NCBI GenBank assembly: GCA_011503125.2
Contig: WWBZ02000016.1
Location: 5,146,001-5,210,000, forward strand
From: Botryosphaeria dothidea
Lineage: Eukaryota; Ascomycota; Dothideomycetes; Botryosphaeriales; Botryosphaeriaceae
Reading direction: 5' to 3'
DNA length: 64,000 nt
The position numbers and the translations under genes are program-made. A model generated the notes under the pieces. The model had not been told where the DNA came from. It saw only the letters and a list, made by a program, of their open reading frames with translations, and ran no database searches. Shown here piece by piece: positions 32,974-43,467 of this stretch; positions within the stretch are counted from its first letter, which is position 1; each line of letters starts with the position of its first letter.

Positions 32974-33764
32974 ATGTCGCTCGACGGGCTCCTGTTCCTC
33001 CTGCTCTCGGGCTGCGTTTTGCTGGCCCGCTGGGGAGACCACCAGGCACGTCAGCTCAGGGCTGGTTCTCTTCTCGTCGCGGCTGTGACCACGACGTACG
33101 TATCCTGACCCACCTGGTGCATGGTATGGTTGCTTACGTAGTTGTAGAAACGCCGTTCTCCGTTTGGCCTTCCTGAAATAGGGAGAAAAGCTCCCTCACC
33201 TCCCCACCGCCGCCGCCCTCGCCGCCATTCTGTCGTGTTCACAGGCGGTCAACGATCTTGGTCTCCTCCTAGCCGCCCTGCGAATACTGTGCCTGGTTGG
33301 CGGTTGCCCGTGGGTTCGCACCATGGTTCCCCTCGGCGTGTCATGGTCTGTTTGGGTGGCACTTCGTGCTGCCGCGCGTTTCGAGCCCCTGCCGAAATGG
33401 GGTCAACTGCGTGTTGACCAGGTCTTGGGAGTTGTCTTCAGGATTTTTTTACATCATCGCCGTCCTACTCGTCCTCTCGAAGCTTCTGGTGGCCTGGCGT
33501 CGCCGGGATGTCTCCGGTGTTCTCCCCGGTGTTCTACTCCTGATGTTCCTGGCATACGCAGTTTGGTCGGCTTTTATCGCCGAGTATCTCCGGGCAGAGG
33601 CAGTTTTTGCGGCGGCCTACGTCAATGCTCCGGGTCACCGTATATTCTCTCATGGTGTTGGCCTGCCGGGCGATTGGCAGCTGGGCAAGTTGGGAGCACC
33701 GCCTCCCAGTCCTCTCCATGTTCTTCGTCGGTCCGTCGTCTGGTCTCAGGCTTGTCTCCCGCAC
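32974..33764 (+). pseudogene. Multi-pass membrane protein paralog 1, frameshifted
   Basis: Exon 1 (32974-33099) encodes MSLDGLLFLLLSGCVLLAR with an N-terminal membrane segment. After a 145-nt intron (33100-33244), exon 2 encodes AVNDLGLLLAALRILCLVGG and LGVVFR. There the frame breaks at a T7 run (33444-33450) and resumes one base over as FFYIIAVLLVLSKLLVAWRRRD and further hydrophobic segments to near VFAAAYVN. The same protein is recognisable in a second copy near 37.1-37.7 kb. I do not know the family. The coding end is unclear because homology to copy 2 stops near 33720. Confidence 0.6.
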
Positions 33765-33830
33765 GGCCTGCCCTCGGACTGGGCATGTTTACTTCGAAAA
33801 AGAGTCGATCCGATCATGGACGGCCCGTAT

Positions 33831-34063
33831 GGGTACGGCTGCCCTAAGAGCCTGAAAGGTACGGCTGCCTTAAAGAGCCTTCGAATTCCTCACCAACTGG
33901 TCGGTTGGAGATTCACAAAGTACTGGTATTTTTCGACTGCTGGGTCGGCCGGTGGACTGCCCGCTGCTGTATCACTAAGTCATTAGCCCGCAATTGGTCC
34001 ATCTGCATGGGTACGGCTGTCCGTAAGAGCCTTGAAATTCGATCACCAACTGGTCGGCTGGTA
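33831..34063. repeat. Short direct repeats GGTACGGCTGCC..AAGAGCC..CACCAACTGGTCGG
   Basis: A unit of about 50 bp, GGTACGGCTG, AAGAGCC, GAATTC, CACCAACTGGTCGG, occurs at about 33859-33905 and again at about 34010-34056. A partial copy starts at 33831. It lies just downstream of membrane paralog 1. Confidence 0.6.
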
Positions 34064-35394
34064 TTGTGCGTTTGCGTTTTTTATCGTAACTATTTTTGTC
34101 CATCGGAGTTTCGAGTTGGGCTTCGGGCTGGGGAGCTTCCAACAACAATAAACTACTTTGCTTATGCTTTGGTCTTCGTGCTTGTGTCGTGATGAGTAGC
34201 GACCGTTGATGTATGGTGCATAGTACGAGAACTCAGCTCACTCTGTTCGCGCACTCTGTTAGAGCTCTACGTCATATGATCCTGTTTTATCCCTCATCCT
34301 GCTTACTTTCATTCCCTCCGGCTTGCAACCTTGTTATTCTCTCATTAAAGCAACAGTGTGGCATTCTTTCGCACCGGTCGCCTCCAACGCCGGCATCAAA
34401 CTCTTGTGTGAATTGCCCAGGTGCCGTGACGGGGATCGCCGTGGATGCCCACTTCGGCCAAGCGGTCGGCGAGAACGAATGGGAATGTTGAACAGGGCAG
34501 TGCGGTTTTGGCGGTGCACGCACACGGCGCGCCCAGCTGCACTCGGGCGTGGCCATGCTTTCGTGTGGCAAGTTGCGCGGCGGCGCGGCAGCGGAAAGCT
34601 GCCACGCGGTGCGAGCGAACGGAGGGGCGAAAGGCGGTCCGATGGGGTTGAATGTGGTAGAGGGTTCGGTGTATCGCACGAGGGGCGCCGCAAGGCTGAT
34701 TGGTGTTCTTGCGCGGCGGCTCGCTGGCAGTGGCATGATGACGTCGGTCTGGTCCTGAGCGCTGGGTGCAAGTTGGCCGTCGCCTTGATGCGGGTGTCGT
34801 CGCCGGAGGGGAATGGAAGCTGCGGTGAGGAGTAGGAGGGAGCAGGAGAGGAAATGCTGCCTTGAGAGATGGGCCGTGGTTCCTGATGCCGAGTGAGAAG
34901 CTGTCGCCTACACTGACGGATGATGAAGCAGAGCGAGGATTCGAAAGAGGTGACGTTCCTCAAGAATATGCAGTTTGGTGGTTGATGAATCTGTGGCAGG
35001 CGAGGAGCAGAATGTATTGCAGATGAATTCAATTGATTGTGAGGCAGCAAGTTTGCACCTGTAGGCATATTTTAAGAATCGCGGCGGACAACGGTATGAT
35101 GGAGGATACATTGTCTACCAAAAATTTTTTTTCGTCAAAAGTTTGAACATGTGCGAGGTTTCGAATGATCATGACAAAATCTCCTCCTTCTAAAAATGGA
35201 CAGTAGAAGCCTGATATCTTCGCGAAAGACCGGACTTTGTTTAGGACATCGTTGTAATGTTGTGAAGTACTTTGATCGGTGGAATGTCTTCGGTCAGAGG
35301 AGCTGGATCTGCATTCTAGAAAGCTCACTCTGGACAAACGTCGTCTGGAGTCTCTTTCAAACTCTGGCATTTCATGTCAATCGGCCGGCCGTTG
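34064..35394. other. Intergenic region, no supported gene
   Basis: A long open frame on the minus strand (34334-35068) and shorter ones on the plus strand overlap one another and resemble nothing. Composition changes from GC-rich to AT-rich near 34850. Confidence 0.45.
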
Positions 35395-35601
35395 CTAATA
35401 GGACAGGGTACATACATCGTCTGGACAGAGGCAATAAGGCGCACAGTTGACGGAATTGGCGTCACACCAGCCAACACAGTCCGCGCGAAGCTTTAAACGC
35501 GCATGCAGGGTCGGGTTGTTTGGAGTCGGAAGCGCGGCAGCGTGGGGTATGATGGCGCAGATGCTGGCTATGATGGCAAAGGCGATTGTAATGGACTTCA
35601 T
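35395..35601 (-). CDS. Small secreted Cys-rich protein (effector-like)
   Basis: An intronless frame of 68 residues from the ATG at 35601 (75 residues from an upstream ATG at 35622). The N-terminus MKSITIAFAIIASICAIIPHAAA is a strong signal peptide. The mature part is about 45 residues with six cysteines in the closing segment (DCVGWC, NCAPYCLC, DDVC), enough for three disulfides. A PTPNNPTLHARLKLR stretch between signal and Cys core could be a propeptide with a basic cleavage site. I recognise no family. Small size, secretion signal and Cys density fit effectors or antimicrobial peptides; that role is inferred. Confidence 0.6.
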   Translation of the reverse strand: MKSITIAFAIIASICAIIPHAAALPTPNNPTLHARLKLRADCVGWCDANSVNCAPYCLCPDDVCTLSY

Positions 35602-35700
35602 CTGTGTCGATATTGTATTCAAGAAACAAGTTTCGAATACCTTTGGGAGTGAGTAGCGAGTTGTGAAACTCGATATGAAGAAAATGCGGCAAGAGAGAAA

Positions 35701-35707
35701 TATTATA
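35701..35707 (-). promoter_or_regulatory. TATA-like element
   Basis: On the minus strand CTGTATAATA lies about 100 bp upstream of the Cys-rich gene start. Confidence 0.35.
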
Positions 35708-37048
35708 CAGGGGGAGGAATTTTAGTGGTCAGTCAACCCATGGCTCACTTCGTCAAGTCCCAGTGGAACGCGAGGACCCTGGAGTTTAGTAAAAGGGGTG
35801 GGATGCGCACTTTTGCCATACCGGGTGAGCCAGCTGTTCTGAGCCCGGTTGGCGGACTCCCGCCGAGACATTCCAAAAAGGGAAACCGCGTCATGTTCAG
35901 CTCTTACAGCTGCTGCGCCATCTCCACGGTCGCGCAGCCGTCGCCAAATGCATTCTCCAACAGGATGCAGTGATACCATCGTCTCAATCTGTTTAATCGT
36001 CCTCATCGTCTTATTCACGAGGTGGCCGCGGGATAGGAAGAACCGCTTCTTGCACCCGCATGGACCTCGCGCAGGCGGCACATTCGATCAAGGCTCTCAG
36101 GCAGCTTCAGCTGCAGCCACGTTCGCCATCGATCAAGCGAGCATCGCGAATCGCTCTCCCGCATCTCGCTACAAACTTCGTTCAGTTTTCGGCCACGTGC
36201 ATCGAAACCCACTGCCCCGGCGCTCCTACGCTACCCGGTCGCGACCTTTCGGATCTACCCGAAGCGAAGAGCCTCGTGCTGTCGATCACGTCCCAAGCCC
36301 CGCTGCCGAGCCGCCACCCGAGCGGCGCGCCCGCGACGATCACGCAAGCCACGCGCGTCAGACCCAGCGATGCCGCCGTCGACGACATTGCACCAGACCC
36401 CCCACTGAACGCCCAGCCAATATCGAGCTCTCGCCTTGGACGACGTTGCATGCTCATAATACTCCATTTATGCTTCTACAAAGGTCACGCAGATTGCACC
36501 GATGGCGATGAAGCAGTCATCACTGCACACGATTACAACGGAGAACGCATCTATCGCGTCAACGCACAGCAGCAGGTATGGAGAGTGGGAGCATGATACA
36601 ACTGTATGGTAGATCTGTAGACACCTGCGTTCGGATGAATGCTGCAATTCTTCATGAGCAGCTGCAGCTGCAGCTGCAACGATCAGTGAAGCAGGAGTAA
36701 GGGGGTGTGGGGACAGTTGCACATCAAACCAAACATAGACACAAGCTGTAATGAGTGCCATATTTTCATGAATCGAGTAGTATATGATTGCTACCGCCAA
36801 TCTATCCTTCCATCATGGTTTGCTGACGTTGATGCCACAGCCTCGATGCATTCACTTCTGGGCAAGAGGTGTACGAATGACCTGATTTGGAAACGGACGT
36901 CCTGTTGATGCTCCTTCTGTGCAAACTGAGCGCTGAGAAAGGCGGCTGGCCTGCGGGTCGTCGTTCCCCTGTGTCATTGGGGCTGTGCTCTTGCCAGTGA
37001 GGTCAGATCTCTCGCCCAGCGCTCTCCATCTTCCTTTCATCAGCGTCC
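35708..37048. other. Intergenic region, no supported gene
   Basis: Plus-strand frames at 35849-36596 (up to 220 codons) overlap each other, show no domain and are not called. A perfect AGCTGCAGCTGCAGCTGCA tract lies at about 36659-36677. Confidence 0.45.
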
Positions 37049-37711
37049 GTCAGTGTCCTCGCCCACACCACCGCCGCGCCGCCTCGCGCTTTGTCCTCGG
37101 CGGCTGGGCAGACGAGCTGCCCGAGTTCCCCGTCCTCGCCCTCACCACCACCAACGCCTGTTTACAGGCAGTCGACGACCTGGGTCTCCTGCTTGCTGCC
37201 CTCCGGATACTCTACCTGTTGACTGGCCCTGGACTGCTGGTCCGCACGTGGTTACGTCTTTTGATCCCCCTTGGTGCCTTCTGGATGGCCTCGATGGCAC
37301 TGCGTGTCGCCTCACAGTTCGCACGCCTGCCGACTGGCGGTCAACTCCGTGTTGACCAGATCCTGGGAATCGTCTTCCGGAGCTTTTACCTTCTCGTCTC
37401 CCTCCCGCTGCTTTTTGAGCCTTTTTCGGCCTGGCGTCGCCGGGACATTTCCCGGGACCATCGGGTCCCGGCCCGCGCGCGCGTTGCCGTTCTCCCGGTC
37501 GTTCACCTCGTCGCGTTCGCCGCCTACGCAGTTTTGAACTGCATTTTTCGAATTCCGGTCGTTTTTTATGGCCCAATATCTCGGATCGGCGGCTGCTTTC
37601 TCCGGCGCTTACGTCATCATCCGGGCTTCGGCCTACGCTTTTGTTCTCCTGGCTTGCCGGGGAATAGGGTGCGTTGGTTGGGAGCATCGCCTCCCAATCG
37701 CCCCCTCCGCC
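37049..37711 (+). pseudogene. Multi-pass membrane protein paralog 2, frameshifted
   Basis: A direct-orientation copy of the gene at 32974-33764. Matching landmarks are LALTTT, AVDDLGLLLAALRILYLL, PLGAFWMASMALRVAS, GGQLRVDQILGIVFRSFYLL, AWRRRD and AQYLGSAAAFSGAYV. Where copy 1 has a 145-nt intron, copy 2 keeps only GCCTGTTTACAG, the acceptor end, read through in frame. The frame breaks at a T6 run (37562-37567), next to 21 extra bases relative to copy 1. No convincing ATG was found. The open frame after the break continues without a stop into the CHAT-domain segment. Confidence 0.6.
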
Positions 37712-38065
37712 ATGCTCCGCACGCGCATCCGCGCGTCCAACGTCACGCTCATGGGCTGCGCGTCGGGATCGCAGTCGCACGCGGCCGGCGACGAGCCGCT
37801 CGGCATCACGACGGCGCTGCTGTGCGCGGGCGCGTCGTCGATGACGGGCACGATGTGGAAGGCCGACGTCGACACGGCGCTGGCGTTTACGGACAGGTTC
37901 CTCGCCACGCTCGCGAAGGAGCGCCGCGATGCGCAGGCAGGCGTGGTCGATCTGGCGAGGGTCGTGCAGAAGGCGGTATGCAGGCTGAAGAAGAGGCCCG
38001 AGACCAGCGCGCCGTTTCATTGGGCATCGTTTTTGCTGCATGGGTCGTGGGTGCTGGAGAAGTAG
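37712..38065 (+). CDS. CHAT-domain C-terminal fragment (caspase-like fold)
   Basis: These 117 residues (ATG 37712, MLRTRIRASNVTLMGCASG) match the C-terminal half of a CHAT domain. GCASGSQSHAAGDEPLG aligns with the catalytic cysteine element. ITTALLCAGASSMTGTMWK, DVDTALAFTDRF, the VDLARVVQKAV helix and the closing FHWASFLLHGSW follow in the usual order. The N-terminal half with the catalytic His is absent; in its place, without a stop, lies the membrane paralog. CHAT proteases in bacteria and fungi act in NLR-like or gasdermin-linked death pathways. As it stands this is a partial gene or a fusion; expression is unknown. Confidence 0.7.
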   Translation: MLRTRIRASNVTLMGCASGSQSHAAGDEPLGITTALLCAGASSMTGTMWKADVDTALAFTDRFLATLAKERRDAQAGVVDLARVVQKAVCRLKKRPETSAPFHWASFLLHGSWVLEK

Positions 38066-38813
38066 CGCGGGCGCTTCGCCGGGTCGGTGCGGCGTGCGGG
38101 GGTTCTGATTGGCTGGCGTGGGGCTGAGGGGACAGCGTAATGGGTGCAAGCAATCGCGCAGAGACGCCGACCTCGCCACCTACCGCACCATCTCCTCCTG
38201 CGCCGACCTCGCCGCCCGCGTCTGCAGCTGCCACGACATCTGCGTCAGCGTCCCGCAGCTCCTCGCACCCGCGCTGAACAACAACTACGCCCCGCGCTGT
38301 TGCTGCACGAGCAGTGCGCCGTCCAGATGACGCCTACCATCTACCACCGCGCCGAGCTCAAGGGTCGGAGCGGCGACGAACACCGCACTTCCACTCTCCC
38401 ACCACGACGCAGCCGCCAGCATCCCCATCCGCTCCTCCCTCGCCACCCTCGCCGCACCTCCGCCGCGCACACCACACGTACTCCACAAACCACAGTCCCA
38501 ACTTCAACCGCCACTCTGCGGCCCTCATCCGCAGAAACAGCGCCTCGAGCTACGCATCGCCCACCGCACTCGCCTGCCAGGCGCGCTCCGACACGTCCGG
38601 CTCACTGAGCTCGGCTTATATTTACCTGGTTGGGAATGGATGGGAAAGGGTTGCGAAGTGGTCACGGTCTTCACACCAAAGCAGAGCAAGAACAGAGGGG
38701 TGTATAATGTATCAGGGCAAGGAGAGCACACGCAGCATGGCGGACAGACGTCGCGACCCGCACCACCACCACGAGCAGCGCAGAACCATCACCGACGTAT
38801 CCGGTCTGGCCGC
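38066..38813. other. Intergenic, possible decayed coding sequence
   Basis: A plus-strand frame near 38156-38330 reads DADLATYRTISSCADLAARV and ends quickly, with a continuation in the next frame (LLLHEQCAVQMT). It looks coding-like but matches nothing I know. Confidence 0.3.
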
Positions 38814-40801
38814 TCACTCGTCCTCTCTCATCCTCCGCGACTCGACAAAGTCCACCAGGTCAAAGAAGCTCCGCTTGAACGACCTCGTCTGCGTACTCCG
38901 CTCGTTATACTGCAGCCCGAACTCGTATCCGTACGTCCCCCACTCCCAGTTGTCCACCCAGCTCCACGCGAACGCCCCCACCACCTCCACCCCGTCCTCC
39001 CAAATCGCCTTCAGCACCTCGCTCATGTAGCTCAGGTAGTACTCGGACCGCAGGACGTCGTACTGGATGGACGGCACGTCGAGCGCGTACGCGGTGCTGC
39101 GCGGGAAGCCGAACTCGGTGATGGCGACCGGCTTGCGGTACGCGTCGTACATGTAGGCGAGCGCTGTGCGTAGGTAGGTCGGGGTCGCCCACATGAAGTA
39201 GGCGTCATGCGGGCCCATGAGCCAGCCGTTGGTCGTGGTTTGCGTGGAGGTGACGCAGGTGGGGTAGTGCGCGTTGGTGGTGGCGTTGTCGGCGGCGCAG
39301 GCGGGGATCGTGGTGTCGGAGAGGGCGGAGATGGCGGGGATGCTGTAACTGTCTATTGAGACGATGTCTGCGCACGCGGTCAGCATTTCTGGATGTGGGT
39401 GTGATGCAGGCGAGGAGGTCCGTTACCCATTGTGTCTTTGAGGTAGTTCAGATCGTCCTCTGTCAGTGGGATGTAGTCCTGGATGGTCATTTTGAATGCT
39501 TCTGGGTAGTCTTGACCCAGTACCAGGGGGTTGAGGAATGAGCCAAAGGTCAAGTCGTTGAAGTGTGCTGCCGCGGCCAGGTGCAACTCATTCCTCGGGT
39601 CCTGCGGTACGCCGGGAGCTCCGCTCATCTTCATCGTCACTCTGCCTTGTCCCATCAGCTCCTCCTTGTAGAAATGATACAATTTCGCATGTGCCTTGAT
39701 GATGTGGTCGAACGATGGTCCGCTGATGCAGCCGTTCTGCGGCTCATTGACTGTGACCCAAAGGGGCACGCGGTCCGCAAAGTGCGCCATGACGATCTTC
39801 CCGTAGTTGGCGAACGCCTCCGCGAATGTTGAATTCTGGTAGCCCTCGTTGAAGTAGCCGAAGTAGTTTCTCACCGTCAATTGCTCCAAGTACTCGTTGG
39901 CGCCGCCGAAAAAGACCAACGGCGCATCGCCGTGCAGCAACGTAATGACAGGCTGCACACCCTTGGAGATGGCAAAGTCGATCACGTTCTCGTAGTGCTG
40001 CAGCGCTTGGAGGTTGACTGGCGTACCCGGCAACGCGAAGGGCAAGATGCGCGCCCACGATATGCTGAACGAGTAGTACTTGATGCCCATCGCCGCGAAC
40101 CGCGCAATGTCCTGCTTGTACAGCCAGTAGTGCTCTACGGCGGTGTAGTCTGCTGTTACGTTGGGAAAGTAAGGTTCGATGACCGTCCCTTGTAATGATA
40201 GTAGTTGGTCTCGCACGTCTGCCGTTGTGGGAGCCCGGCCTTCGTCGGCGACGGCGCCTTCGACTTGGGCCGCTGCACCGGCGACGCCGAGCATGAAGGA
40301 GGAAGGAAAGCTGTAGCAGTCTTGCGGGCCGAAGTAGAGAGGAGGTGGGAGCACGAGAGAGCTTGTTGGTACGGGTGTAGGCGAGACGGTGGTAGAGTAT
40401 ATGCCACGGGAGAATGTAGCAAGTAGAAGGTCGTTCCAGAGGGCAGACCATGAAGCTTCACCGTATGGGCTTGTACCATTCTGTGGAGCAACCGTGGCGT
40501 TTGGATACCAGTTTCCCCATGTTGTGTATGCAAGATCGGGAAAAGACCGACTAAAAGATGCGTAGGAAAGAGCATATGTAGGGAATTGTCGCGTCGGAGC
40601 AGGAGTCGCGGTCCGGACCGTCTCAGTCTGAGTGTAAGAGAAGTTTCCAAAGTGGTAATTTGGTGTGGTAATTCCACCAGACGGGTACTCTGAGGTCACG
40701 GTACTACATTGAGGCCTGATCGAAGTACCATTCGCAGGTATATACACCTGTTGGGCCAGCGACAAACTGGTTCCAAGAGCGAAGAAGTGAAGGAGGAGCA
40801 T
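38814..40801 (-). CDS. Secreted GH1 family beta-glucosidase-like glycosidase
   Basis: Two exons (40801-39427, 39367-38814; 59-nt intron) encode 642 residues. A signal peptide (MLLLHFFALGTSLSLA) is followed by about 140 residues rich in Ser/Thr/Tyr and sequons, an unusual N-terminal extension, then the GH1 barrel (SFMLGVAGAAAQVEGA onward). The acid/base Glu is in TVNEPQ and the nucleophile Glu in ITEFGFP, where most GH1 enzymes have ITENG. SFSISWARILP and WSWVDNWEW are further GH1 blocks. Retaining hydrolysis of beta-glucosides is expected; the Phe next to the nucleophile and some loop differences leave substrate open. It probably acts outside the cell. Confidence 0.85.
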
Positions 40802-41795
40802 GATTGAAGCAAGAGTAAAAGGTACTTGGAAGTAGTAGACTCAAGGTTGCCTTATACTTCCTCACATTCCTGTGAGCGCCGGATATTAGCAGCTTGCTCA
40901 CTTCGCAGAGGGATCGGCATCCTAGCCTCTCCGTGCAGACGAAGGATCTCCCGAACCGACTGCGGGTGGCGTAAATGAACCCTTGCTTACTCACGGAATA
41001 CTGTTTGACCGAAGCTAGCAGTCGCCTATCTTGGTAAACATAAGGCCAATGACAAGAACTATCCGAAAAAAAAAAAAGGAAAAAACAATGTCTTCGAATT
41101 TGTCGTTTTAGAGGGAATGTGAGATCACAAGCAGTCTTGGTAGAACCACGTTTGTTGAAGCTGAATTTGCAAGGGCTCTGATCCATCCAGCGGGGCTCAA
41201 ATCCTTCGTTCGTATTGGTGTCACCAGCCGACAGGCGTAACGCGTAACGCGTCAAGCGGTCAGCGCTTGGCGTATGCGGACTGAATTTCAACAGGCTCAA
41301 AAGTTTTCCAGCAGTTTCTTGACGCTTTGACACACGGAAGATGGTCTGCTGAGGGTGCTGCATCATCCAGCCGATGACGTTCACGGGAACGACCTCCCAC
41401 TTGATTGCCCCGACGGCATCACCGATTGTGGCACCGCGCTCTATGAAGAAATGCTGAGCACCAGCCGACAGGTGCGCCCAGTCATCGGATAGGATCACGT
41501 TGCCAGCATCCCTTCCGACGTTCTCGACGAATCTGTGCACGTCTCCTCCGACCTGCTCGAGGTTGACTTGAGACTGCGCTTTGGACACTTCCGCAACAGC
41601 GTTGCCTACGGAATGCTCAGCATCTTTCCCGGCTTGCTCCAGATTGACGTGGCTGCCCGCGTTGTGGATCTCGTTCGCAGCGTGTTCGAAGAAACGGCCA
41701 GCGTCCGCTGCGGCGGCTTCCAGGTTGATCGAAGAGAGCTCGCGCTGCGCGTTTGACACGAAGCCTTCGACTGACTGGAATACGTGTTCGAACAT
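40704..41795 (-). CDS. Uncharacterised protein with NLE-type amphipathic repeats; 3' end uncertain
   Basis: The ATG at 41795 opens MFEHVFQSVEGFVSNAQREL. Three heptad-like units follow, INLEAAAADAGRFFEHAANE, VNLEQAGKDAEHSVGNAVAE and VNLEQVGGDVHRFVENVGRD, which suggest long amphipathic helices. A TIGDAVGAIKWEVVPVNVIG part comes after these. Coding-like sequence ends at about 41330 (QQTIFRVSKR). The open frame formally runs on to 40704, but that tail crosses an A-rich tract (41066-41090) and overlaps the GH1 gene start by 98 bp in another frame, so it is probably not translated. An intron after QQTIF is likely but I could not place its acceptor. No signal peptide; function unknown. Confidence 0.45.
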   Translation of the reverse strand: MFEHVFQSVEGFVSNAQRELSSINLEAAAADAGRFFEHAANEIHNAGSHVNLEQAGKDAEHSVGNAVAEVSKAQSQVNLEQVGGDVHRFVENVGRDAGNVILSDDWAHLSAGAQHFFIERGATIGDAVGAIKWEVVPVNVIGWMMQHPQQTIFRVSKRQETAGKLLSLLKFSPHTPSADRLTRYALRLSAGDTNTNEGFEPRWMDQSPCKFSFNKRGSTKTACDLTFPLKRQIRRHCFFLFFFSDSSCHWPYVYQDRRLLASVKQYSVSKQGFIYATRSRFGRSFVCTERLGCRSLCEVSKLLISGAHRNVRKYKATLSLLLPSTFYSCFNHAPPSLLRSWNQFVAGPTGVYTCEWYFDQASM

Positions 41796-42432
41796 AGTGT
41801 CGTGTTGATTGTGAGCATAGAGGCAGGAGTAGTAACGAGAAAGTAATGGGCAACGAGAAGAGCTTGGAAGGAAAAGTTTAGAGGTGAACACGCTTGAGAA
41901 GATCTTTCGCACTGTGTTACACAAGCGCTTATCAAGAGCACCTTGCTCCCCACTCACTTCGGACAGGTCACATCGACAAAACTCTGGCACATAGTGACTG
42001 CAAGTGGGTCTCAAAAGCTCTTGACCTCCGAACTGTAGCCGCCCTACCAAATCTCAGTGAACTGAGTAGGCTCGAAGGTCTGGGTAGGGTGGGCGACAAA
42101 GACAACCTGCGCTGAACATCCGCACGCCGCAATCACCCGGCGACCGCGCATGTTCAGCACCATGTGCTGGTGGGAACAGGAGCAGTGGAAGTCCCGCGCA
42201 AGTTCGAGAAACAGGTTGGATTGAAAAGAGACAACCGCTCAGGAAGACACGTTTTAAAATCAAAGACCTCCAAGTCTGGCTCATAATTTTGCATTGGTTC
42301 GCGCCGCGTGCAAGGCATGTATGTATGTACCGTACAATATGTGCATCTGAAACCAAGGCTCTTTTGCGAGCACTAGCCCAAGGAAATATCTCAAGGGCAC
42401 TCGTTGCCGGAGCCTGGTCATCCGGGTCAGCA
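41796..42432. other. Intergenic region, no gene seen
   Basis: Holds the promoter of the NLE-repeat gene and the 3' flank of the Cys-rich gene; nothing else recognised. Confidence 0.45.
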
Positions 42433-42696
42433 TCAATCCTCACCAAGCACCATTCGGCATGACTCACAGGTGCATTCGAAGAAGCCGGGGGTGTCCAGCC
42501 TCACACAGTCGGAGCAGTAAGACCCTCCGCCACTCAGGCGAGAATTGCACGTAAGGGCAGCCGTGTCCTGCTGGTTGATGTTGCAGTCCCAGGTGTAGAC
42601 ACCATCATGGCCATCGCACTTGCCGGAGAGGTCCAGCGTTTCACCGGCAACGAGGCCGATCAGAGCGGCGATGCAGAGCGTGGCGTTGAAGCGCAT
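42433..42696 (-). CDS. Small secreted Cys-rich protein, 87 residues
   Basis: From the ATG at 42696 the protein begins MRFNATLCIAALIGLVAG, a clear signal peptide. The mature part of about 69 residues holds eight cysteines (SGKCDG, WDCN, LTCNS, YCSDC, FECTCESC), compatible with four disulfides. It is intronless. An upstream in-frame ATG at 42876 adds 60 residues that contain no domain and sit over the TATA region, so it is rejected. I recognise no family; size and composition fit secreted effectors or small antimicrobial proteins. Confidence 0.65.
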   Translation of the reverse strand: MRFNATLCIAALIGLVAGETLDLSGKCDGHDGVYTWDCNINQQDTAALTCNSRLSGGGSYCSDCVRLDTPGFFECTCESCRMVLGED

Positions 42697-43467
42697 GTTG
42701 AGAAAGCTGTCACTTGCGGTATGATTAATGAGGCTTGGTGGATGACACGAGTCATACTCACTATAAGACTTTGAATGATGCCGTGGTTGCAATTGGCTGT
42801 TGATGTCGTCAGTCGGGAAGGGCGATGACAAGCTTATATATTGCCGGTTCCTTGTTCCTGATCTCAGGCCATACACCTTCTACTTCCGAAACCCGAGCTA
42901 CTTCGGGTTTGAACGCACGCGTCACACCGTTCCAATGTTGCCGAGTATACGAGGCTCTCCACCTGTTCTTTTCCCCGAGCGGAAAACCGAGGCGGATCGC
43001 CTGTTTCAACCCGCGAAACGGCATCGGTGTCCGGCCCGGTTGGGGATCGGTGATAGGTAAAAACTGTTATAGGCAGCCCTCTTCTTTAATGTCAGACCGA
43101 TTAGGCAGGCAATCGCTTAACCGATGTTTTCATGCGACGATACGATTGGTATGGGTCAAGCAATCCCGCATCATCGTCGGACGATGGAGGCAACTTAAGG
43201 CAGGCGGGTTGCGGGCCGTAATCCCTTGTCATAATTGTTTCAACTGATCGTCGTGCCATCACAGCACCTTGGAACACCGGAAGCAACCAGATCGATCCGG
43301 CAGTGGAGATGACAGCGCGGGAAGACTCGGATGACGTCTGTTGCATGACACGACGGGACGCCTCAGGGCTTTCAATTAGTATCTACGCTTGACTATTACC
43401 GTGTACAGATCTCCAAGAACAAAACACAAAACACATCATCGACCTTGATCACTTCCACCGCCCCTCC
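42697..43467. other. Intergenic region between Cys-rich gene and ABC pseudogene
   Basis: Promoter of the Cys-rich gene and 3' flank of the transporter; no gene seen. Confidence 0.45.
42834..42840 (-). promoter_or_regulatory. TATA box
   Basis: TATATAA on the minus strand, about 140 bp upstream of the ATG at 42696. Confidence 0.45.

Noticed and set aside
34334..35068. 244-codon minus-strand frame
   Set aside because: Low-complexity composition, overlapping frames on the other strand, no recognisable features.
35849..36596. Two long overlapping plus-strand frames
   Set aside because: Basic, repeat-like translations without a domain, and no support for choosing either.
37142..38179. 345-codon minus-strand frame
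   Set aside because: It is the mirror of the GC-rich membrane/CHAT coding strand and reads as Arg-rich nonsense.
40704..41330. In-frame extension of the NLE-repeat gene
   Set aside because: Crosses an A-rich tract and overlaps the GH1 start; no protein-like features.
42697..42876. Longer N-terminus for the eight-Cys protein
   Set aside because: It would hide the signal peptide and overlap the TATA box.
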